Positions 57,246 through 64,000 of a stretch of 64,000 nt of DNA are shown here, piece by piece. Source of the stretch: Castor canadensis (taxonomy: Eukaryota > Chordata > Mammalia > Rodentia > Castoridae). The number at the start of each line of letters is the position of its first letter. The stretch's first letter is position 1. The stretch covers positions 144,856,343 through 144,920,342 of the forward strand of contig NC_133394.1 in the NCBI RefSeq assembly GCF_047511655.1, in the 5' to 3' direction. The translations under genes and the position numbers were made by a program. The notes under the pieces are model-generated. The model was not told the DNA's origin, ran no database searches, and was given only the letters and a program-made list of their open reading frames with translations.

Positions 57246-57449
57246 TTAAGTGTTTACAGCAATAAAATCACTACAGAAATAATAAAAAACAGTAATAAAA
57301 GCAATTGTTGAGCTTTGGGAGGATTTTTTGTGAAATACCAGCTGGTACAGATATGGCAATGCAAACAGTTTTATAGTGACAATGTTTGCTATGTTCTGAG
57401 TTAGGTGTCAGGGTCCTGCATACTGTTCCTCATTTCATCCTCACATCCT

Positions 57450-57640
57450 TAAGATACCATTTTATTGAACAATTACTTGGTGCCAGATACTGGGCTTCAT
57501 ATGTCATGAAATGTAATCTTAAATTTACCCTGTGAGATATGTCATTTCCACTTCATAGATTGAGAAACAGTTTCGGGAGGGTAGGTGAGCTGACAGCCTA
57601 TGGTTACTGATTGAAAAGCAGCACTGACCTCAGGTGTGAT
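57450..57640 (-). mobile_element. MIR fragment
   Basis: Antisense MIR: TTGAACAATTACTTGGTGCC, ATTTCCACTTCATAGATTGA, AGGGTAGGTGAGCTGACAG. Confidence 0.9.
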
Positions 57641-57644
57641 CTGA

Positions 57645-59305
57645 ATATCACACCTGTGTTTTCTATCCCTGGTCTTCCACTCCCCTGCAGCTTTCAGAAG
57701 AGGTACTTTAGTTTATATTTTTTACATGAAGGACTTAGAGTTTGTCTAGGAACATTTAATTAATAAATGGACAGTTGACTTTTGAACCTAGGACTCACTG
57801 GCTTCAAATTTAAAATTTGTAGATGCTCATTATTAAGAAATGTGTCCTAAATGGAGTAGAACATGTTTATATCCATGTTATTTCTTTGTTTTAGAAACAT
57901 GTTCTTTTCTGTTTGAATGTTTTTAAAGCCCATGTTTTGCAAACCCCAAATTGTAACAGAAAGCAGGTTGTAAAGTAACTGGTGAGAGTTACTGCCCAGA
58001 AAAACCAGCTGGGAAGCATTTCAGTGTCAATCTTATTATTGCTTTTAAATTAGTAGTGACTTCAAAACCCTTTGAAGTAACTGGCAGGGCATGCCTAGAT
58101 TGGGAAAAACAAGCACTACAGGGTATTCTCAGCAGGGTTGTGCTTTATAAATGCTCCTTCTTTTTATGCCTTGGCCCAGCAAAAGTTGGAAAGGAGATGG
58201 AGGAATCTTAGCAGGAAACTTCTAGCTGACATGGATTGCCAGGAAGACCTAATTAGCCTGTCCTTCTCACTAGCAACAGCCCAAGCAGAGGGAATAAATT
58301 ATTTGTGGCAGTGGCTGAAGCTGCTGACAACTTCAGAGACCACCTGTGTGGTCTTTCCATGTCAAGTTGACTAGAAGGCGATGAGAAACTCTGATGCCAG
58401 GGATCTGATGGGTTCCAACCTGAGAACTGAACCAAGTTAAATTGAATGGTGGTTCCTAACACCTGAAAAAGAAATGTCAAGACATCCCTGTCTCCTACCC
58501 TGACTTCTATCTAAAGACCTCCAATGGCCAACTTTTAAGACTGGTTCAGAGTATACATGGAAATTGTTGACAAGACCTAGGATTTCTATCTCTAAACAGA
58601 ACTCCCACATATGACCTCCATCCTTCCATCCATCCATCCATCCGTACATACATACACCCATACTTTCAGCATTAGATGAATTCCTAATTTGTGCCTGATG
58701 TTATCAGGCTTTGTGGATACCACTGATCCTCCTCTATAAAATATTCCCTTTTCATGGTGCTTAAGTCTTATGAAAAGTGTAGAGATCACCCAATAGGCAG
58801 ACCAGGTATGTTTCTTTGGCACCAATAAAGTTGTGTTGCCAAGACATTGTCTTAAAATAATCCAATATTTCCACACACATACACAACTTGATTATCAACA
58901 TAAGAAAATCACAACTTGTTTAAACTTCCTTATTTTAGGTATACTTTTAAATTGAATTATATATCTGAGGAGGAACTGCAACCTTTAAGGCTTAGGTCTC
59001 AAAAAGCCATACTTTGTCCTTGTAAAGAGAAGAACACAAGGAGTTCTCTGATAAAGAATGCTTGTGAACTGTGAAATGAGAAGTTTGCATACATACATAT
59101 ACCCATGCATAGAGACTTTGAAAAGATTCTAATACTTCAAGGAGAATATATGCTCAGGAAAAAGACTAATGAAGCCTGACAAATCCTATGTAGTTCTCAG
59201 AAAAGTGGTGACATCATTTTGATAACTTATTCAGGTATAGTCACTCAGTACTTTACTTACTAAAGAATTTTGCCATTCCTTCTGTGCAAAGGAGCTCGTC
59301 CAGAT
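57645..59305. other. Unassigned DNA with (CATC)n
   Basis: Other than the tetranucleotide array at 58615-58655, no repeat or exon recognised. The frame at 58138-58374 has mixed composition but no motif or splice context that I trust. Confidence 0.35.
58615..58655. repeat. (CATC)n / (CATA)n microsatellite
   Basis: Six CATC units followed by three TACA units. Confidence 0.93.
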
Positions 59306-59309
59306 GCCT

Positions 59310-59470
59310 GGGATGGCACTCTGGCTGTTACCTTGGGCTAATTACTTATTCTACCTGTGCTTCAGTCTCTTCCTATGTGAAATGAGGATAAAGAGACAAG
59401 CCTCCCATGCTGAGAAGGTTGTGTGACGAATGGTGCATACATGGAGTGTAGAATAATGCCTGCATGTGTA
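59310..59470 (+). mobile_element. MIR fragment
   Basis: GTTACCTTGGGCTAATTACT, TCAGTCTCTTCCTATGTGAA, ATGAGGATAAAGAGACAAGC, AATAATGCCTGC. Confidence 0.88.
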
Positions 59471-59474
59471 GTGT

Positions 59475-60980
59475 CATATGGGCATTCCTTTTATCTTGTT
59501 TTTTGAAATCGTCAGTATGTGCTGGGTACTATTTACTACTTTACTTTCTGTTTTTCTATTTCTAGTTTTTCTTTCTGTAACAGAAAAAACACATCAACCT
59601 GGGTGGGGGACTTAGTGTCCAGCTTCCAAAGTAAAATCCTGAAATTTAAACCGTCAAATATTTCTATCCTGAGTACTACCAAAAATGAGATAAACTCCTA
59701 AATGGATAACATGTATCTCTTGTACCTTTTCAACACACTTTGGGGACTGTTCACCTAGGACCTTGAAGGTATACTTTGGTTTTCTACTTTCCCTTCCCTG
59801 CTCTATTTCCAATAGTTCTTGCTTAACTACTTCATTTTCTGTATAGCTCAGCCCTTTTTGCATGTGAGACAGGATTAACTAAGAAAATCAGTAGACACCA
59901 GGTATAAAATGAACTATGGATCCCAAGGACAATTTCATCTTGGAGGCTCCAATGTTTAGACTGTGTAAAATGAGACAGTAGACATTGGGCAGGTCTCAAT
60001 TTCAGCCACAGATGATCTCTCCAGCTCTCTAACATCCAAGACGACATTCTTCCATGTATGGGACATAATCCCTCTGCAAGGAAGGGGACCCTGATGTGAC
60101 ATCCAGCTGCCAAATTTTGCTGAAAGTTAAGGATCTCAGAAGATGTGCAGCTTTCTCTACCAGGTCTGATTGGGTGGATGTCCTTGAATCCAGGGCCCCA
60201 GTGACCTATAAGCTAACAGAGTTTATCCACTTCTAGGATGCTCCCCAAATGCCAAACACTAAGCAGAGCAACAGAAACAGCAATTGTTCAGAAAGAACTT
60301 ACATTTGGTAAAGGGGAAGGATGGGACAAACATAACAGCTATCAGCCTAGAGAAAATAACAACCCCTCCAGGGCAGTCACTTATTTAAGTCAACTTGGAA
60401 GGCTACTGTTCGATATGCTCTACAAGCAATCACAGTCCAAAATCTTGTTCATCTACAGGTTTTAAATCTGAAGACTCTTGGTTTTAATCTAAGAGTTCTG
60501 TGAGCTGTCTAGTCTTCTCCCCCAACTTGAAGGCCATCTGAAATAATAGGTTCAGACCAAGAAGCAATCCACTTGTTCTCATTTTATCAGGAATTTCACT
60601 GGGTGTGAGATTGCAGCTGCTGATAATAGATTCAGGTTAGGTTATAATTTTTGATACCTCCAATTATGGACACTTAAGAAGTCTAGGTGACAGTTTTCAG
60701 GCAAGGCAAACTGTAGCATTTCCTCTGATGTCTTAATGGATAGATGTTTGTCTTTATTATTTCCTATGAAACTTTGCTGAAAGTGTTACATTATGTTATC
60801 CAATACCACTTGTTGTTAGCAGCCTCTATGAAGACCACAAATGATTCCCACTTCCTGGGGTGGGGGGAGGGGGGAATTTACTTGTATTATCTATCCACCT
60901 TGAGTATGGGTGGGATTTTTGTCATTTATTTTTTCACAATAGAATTAAGCAGAGTGATGGATTCTACTTTCAGATTAAGA
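59475..60980. other. Unassigned DNA
   Basis: A G-rich run (GGGGTGGGGGGAGGGGGG) at 60858-60874 stands out; otherwise no repeat or exon recognised. Confidence 0.35.
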
Positions 60981-60984
60981 TTTG

Positions 60985-61325
60985 TGTACTCTCTGTCTCT
61001 CATATTTTATCACTTCCTGTGTCTGAAGCCACCTGCCATGGTGTGAACTGCCTTCTGACATCCATCCACATAGCAATGGATACTGAGACCTTCAGTTCAA
61101 CAACCTGTGAAGAGCCAAGTCCTGCCAAAAACTATGCCAGTGAGCTTTAAGTAGAAAACCCTCTATTAGTTTTATAGATAAGACAGTGGTCCCAAGAGAC
61201 AGCCTGATCTCAACTCTAGAAAAAAATTTGTTCCAGGAGCCAACTAAATTGTCCCTAGATCTCTGACTTGCAGAAACTGTAAATTAACAAACGTGCACTG
61301 CGTTAAGCCCTGAAGTTTTTCTTTT
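60985..61325 (+). mobile_element. Old MaLR/ERVL-type LTR
   Basis: CCACATAGCAATGGATACTG, AAGAGCCAAGTCCTGCCAAA, CAGCCTGATCTCAACTCTAG and GACTTGCAGAAACTGTAAAT followed by GCGTTAAGCCCTGAAG fit the 3' part of an MLT-type LTR. Confidence 0.6.
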
Positions 61326-61329
61326 TTCT

Positions 61330-62238
61330 GTCTTAATGGGATAGTCATGGGTAGTCTTAATAGAACAGTGTGCTCTGTGTTCCAACTTCTTCCAGGCAAT
61401 AGATCGACAAATGCTTTGCCACCATGTTCCACAGGACACCAGCTTTCTTGCCTGCAATATACTAATTCTTAATATCTGCCTCTAGTGACTTTTAAAATAG
61501 AATAATACTATATTTTAGACCATGTGTCTTGCAGTATTTCTATTACAGGAAGGAAATGCTGCTTTGTTCAATATCAGATCCAGCTTCTGAGAGAAACTCT
61601 CACTTACAGTGGAAGGCACAGGGAAGAGGTTTGTTTCAGTGTCATGATAAAGAATTTTAGCAGTAGAAAGATTATGACTGTTTTAGTGGATCTCCATCAC
61701 TATCTCAGTTTAGTCTACTTTCTGTTTCTGGCGGTTGGCATCCATTATCAAGACCACCTTATGATCAAGACCACCCCACATTTTAAAATGGGTATGTAGG
61801 TGTGTCAGATCCCTTCCTTGCCACAGAAGCAAGTGAGTTTTCTGATCTGAGTCAATGCCCTTAAAGACTCTTCCCAGAATTGTTTTCTGTAAATGTTTGT
61901 GTAATAGACAAGGGGTATTTAAAAAGGAGGAGACCATATAAATAATTTATTTCAATATCTTACAAACTTATTTTACTACTCCTTCAAAAATTTTTGCTGC
62001 ATTTGATGGCATTCAACTTACTGATTACCTTGTAATGAATCACATAGTGGAAAGTTATTTCCTTGAATTCATATGCTATCTGTACTACCTTTATCTAAAG
62101 CACTATAACCATTTACTTTTTAAAATTTAAATAAGTGTATCAAATAAAATATTATTACCTTCTATCATAAATTAATATTTTCCCTGAAAGTTGAAGAAAA
62201 CTAAATAAACTGAAACAAAAATTGTTATAAAATTATGA
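61330..62238. other. Unassigned AT-rich DNA
   Basis: No repeat or exon recognised. A frame at 61524-61799 has no motif. Confidence 0.35.
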
Positions 62239-62243
62239 AATAA

Positions 62244-62712
62244 CTTTTTTAGATTCCACACAGGATTGAGATCATGCAACCCTTATATTTCTGTGCTCTG
62301 GCTTATTTCATTTAACACAATAATCTCCAGTTCCATCCATGTCATTGCAAATGACAGGATTCCATCTTCTTTTTTTTCTGAAGTACTGGGGTTTGAACCC
62401 AGGGACTTGTGCTTACCACGTGAACGTGCCTCCAGCCCTTTTCTCTTTAAGATTATTTTTCAGATAGGGGCTTGTGCTTTTTGCCCAGAGCCAGTTTCAG
62501 ACTATGATCCTCCTGTGCATACCTACCTCATTCTTTTTTTATGCTCCACTTTGTCTTGATGCATTTATCAGTTGATGGATACTTGGGTTGTTTTTATTTC
62601 TTAGCTATTGGGAATACTGCTGAATAGTGCTGCAATGAACAAAGGAGTGCAGATCGCTATTTGACACACTGATTTCATGTCCTTTGGATGTACAGGCAAT
62701 ATAAAAATGTTG
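62244..62712 (-). mobile_element. Inverted 5' segment of an L1 (ORF2 end)
   Basis: Minus strand reads as the ORF2 end: on the plus strand AGATTCCACACAGGATTGAG, TTAACACAATAATCTCCAG, then after the nested SINE TATCAGTTGATGGATACTTG and GCTGCAATGAACAAAGGAGT. It joins at 62712-62716 to the L1 3' UTR in plus orientation. Confidence 0.88.
62368..62530 (-). mobile_element. Composite B1/ID-like SINE nested in L1
   Basis: Antisense order: T-run, AAGTACTGGGGTTTGAACCC (B box), GGGACTTGTGCTTACCACG, CCTCCAGCCC (ID start), then the 7SL-like part CAGATAGGGGCTTGTGC and GATCCTCCTGTGCATACC. Short T-rich repeats (TTCTTTTTTT) flank it as a plausible target-site duplication. Confidence 0.85.
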
Positions 62713-62715
62713 CTC

Positions 62716-63055
62716 TCAAAAAAGTTGAGAGTACAGTTATGTTTACCATAGCCCAGAGGGAGTAAGGGAGAGAAAGGAATGGGAAAGTTTGATCAGCCGG
62801 TAATAGTTTATGGTTAGATAGGAGCAGGAAGTTCTGCTGTGCTATCATACAGTAGGGTGACTTTAGATAAGAGTAATAAAGTATACATTTCAAAAAGTTA
62901 GAGGAAAATTTTTAGAAGTTTTACTGTATAAGTGTTTAACCTTATTTAAACACTATTCAATGTATATATGTATCAAAATATGATATTCCATTAATTTGTA
63001 CAATTTTTATATGTATATACCAGCTAAAATAAATTTAATTTAAAAAATTAAAAAC
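62716..63055 (+). mobile_element. L1 3' UTR, sense part of the 5'-inverted L1
   Basis: TTGAGAGTACAGTTATGTTT, AGATAGGAGCAGGAAGTTCT, ACAGTAGGGTGACTTTAGAT, ATTCAATGTATATATGTATC, ending in an A-rich tail (AAAATAAATTTAATTTAAAA). Same insertion as 62244-62712. Confidence 0.88.
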
Positions 63056-63218
63056 TATACATAGATACTGTATCAGCCAAAGCTGTGAGCCAGCCACTGT
63101 TCCGCTCTCTTTATTAAAACTGACAGTGAGATATATTTGATATATTGTAAGAACTTTTGTAAATGGCACAATAAACCCCCAACCAGCACAACAATAAAGG
63201 AAAAAAATGAAGATGAGA

Positions 63219-63437
63219 GCTCAGTGTCAGTGGCTCATACCTGTAATCTCAGCTAATTGCAAGGCTGAGATTGGGAGGGTCACAGTTTGAGACCAGCTGG
63301 GACAAATAGTTCATGAGACCCCATCTCCAAAATAACCAGAGTAATATGGGTTGGAGGTGTGTTTCAAGTGGTAGAGCACTTGCTTTGCAATCGTGAAGAT
63401 CTGAGTTCAAACTCCATTCCCATCAAAAAAAAAAAAA
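63219..63437 (+). mobile_element. Composite 7SL/B1 + ID-like SINE, near full length
   Basis: Left half: TGGCTCATACCTGTAATCTC, AAGGCTGAGATTGGGAGGGT, GAGACCAGCTGGGAC (7SL-like). Right half: GGGTTGGAGGTGTGTTTCAA, GTGGTAGAGCACTTGCTTTG (A box), TGAGTTCAAACTCC (B box), then a 13-base A-tail. AAAAAAATGA occurs on both sides (63201-63210, 63431-63440), a possible though A-rich target-site duplication. Confidence 0.93.
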
Positions 63438-63592
63438 TGATGAGTAAGCTCCACATTGTGGCTATCTCATGGATAAGTCAGAAGGATTGTAAGGAGAGCA
63501 GCATTCTCACTGCACTACCACTTAAATTGTCTCAATTTCACTAGAGATTTATATTCTATATTTGGGCCTTTCTGGTGAGTTGATCAATGGGG

Positions 63593-63625
63593 AAACATTA
63601 CAAACATTCTTTGTAATGTTTGTAA
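63593..63625. other. Overlapping perfect inverted repeats
   Basis: AAACATTACAAA (63593-63604) pairs with TTTGTAATGTTT (63610-63621): 12 base pairs, 5-base loop. Alternatively TTACAAACATT (63598-63608) pairs with AATGTTTGTAA (63615-63625): 11 base pairs, 6-base loop. The two folds exclude each other. Confidence 0.85.
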
Positions 63626-63654
63626 AGAATTTATTACCAGACATTACAGTTAGG

Positions 63655-63770
63655 TGATTCAGAGTTTATGTCTATCTACTAGACCATAAGCTCTCAGAAT
63701 GCTGAGCCCAATTAATCTTTGTCCCTAGGGCAAGGCCCAGGGACTGCCTGGAATCAATGTGTTTAGTTGG
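63655..63770 (+). mobile_element. L2 LINE 3' end
   Basis: CTACTAGACCATAAGCTCTC, TTAATCTTTGTCCCTAGGGC and CTGCCTGGAATCAATG follow the L2 tail. Confidence 0.75.
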
Positions 63771-63874
63771 CTGGAGCAAATGGTGTTGCCAAGGACATGC
63801 AGTTTGTGTACAGGATGAAACTAAGGTCCGTATCTTCTGGGTCTTCCTTCATGGTACTTTTCATGTCAGGTTTC

Positions 63875-63875
<1 letters not shown>

Positions 63876-63907
<32 letters not shown>
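63876..63907. repeat. (GA)n microsatellite
   Basis: About 15 uninterrupted GA units. Confidence 0.97.
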
Positions 63908-63910
<3 letters not shown>

Positions 63911-64000
63911 AATTTGATTCCAAAAACATAGACCAAAGAATTTTAACATAAAATGCTGCATTTTAATGTTTAAAGCCAGGTTCCATGTGATTTTCTTTAT

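Noticed and set aside
58138..58374. 78-codon frame with mixed composition
   Set aside because: No recognised family, no credible splice sites or CpG enrichment; weaker than the candidate at 23.6 kb.
60858..60874. Isolated G-rich run as a possible L1 tail
   Set aside because: Flanks do not match the L1 3' UTR.

Overview
The window is mammalian nuclear DNA, almost certainly from a rodent. It is AT-rich and CpG-poor, full of decayed interspersed repeats (MIR, L2, MaLR LTRs, MER20/MER5-type hAT fragments) and microsatellites. Younger insertions are L1 copies sharing one 3' UTR type, plus SINEs that join a 7SL/B1-like left half to an ID-like (tRNA-Ala-type) right half. That SINE architecture and the L1 tail resemble what I associate with beaver-like rodents (Castorimorpha), but the species is an inference from memory. 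No protein-coding gene, rRNA, tRNA, CpG island or CRISPR array could be identified with confidence. The window is intergenic or lies inside a large intron.

Layout. 1-930: unassigned. 935-3340: two L1 copies in minus orientation; the second is 5'-inverted and carries a nested younger L1. 3.4-9.5 kb: MIR, a B1-like SINE, LTRs, L2 and a TA microsatellite. 9.48-9.87 kb: an L1 3' UTR insertion with a target-site duplication (TSD) and an apparent 3' transduction. 10.7-30 kb: old repeats (MIR, L2, MLT1/MST-like LTRs, MER20), unassigned DNA and one weak candidate exon (about 23.53-23.76 kb, minus). 30.30-35.17 kb: an L1 complete at both ends, with matching 15-bp TSDs and a YY1-type motif at its 5' edge, but with two large internal deletions and a damaged reverse transcriptase. 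35.7-41.7 kb: LTRs, a tiny tailless tRNA/SINE-like insertion, L2, MIR and a TTCC microsatellite. 41.72-42.47 kb: a young truncated L1 with a perfect 10-bp TSD. 42.5-64 kb: old L1 fragments, MIRs, a three-phase polypurine microsatellite, a near-identical 0.19-kb duplication, a Tc1/mariner-like element, a second 5'-inverted L1 and two composite SINEs.

Functionally this is a record of retrotransposition, not a gene system. L1 supplied the enzyme that mobilised itself and the SINEs. No coordinated biochemical pathway is visible. Repeat family names come from recognising consensus-like stretches by eye; boundaries are usually good to about 10-30 bases, and subfamily names are approximate.
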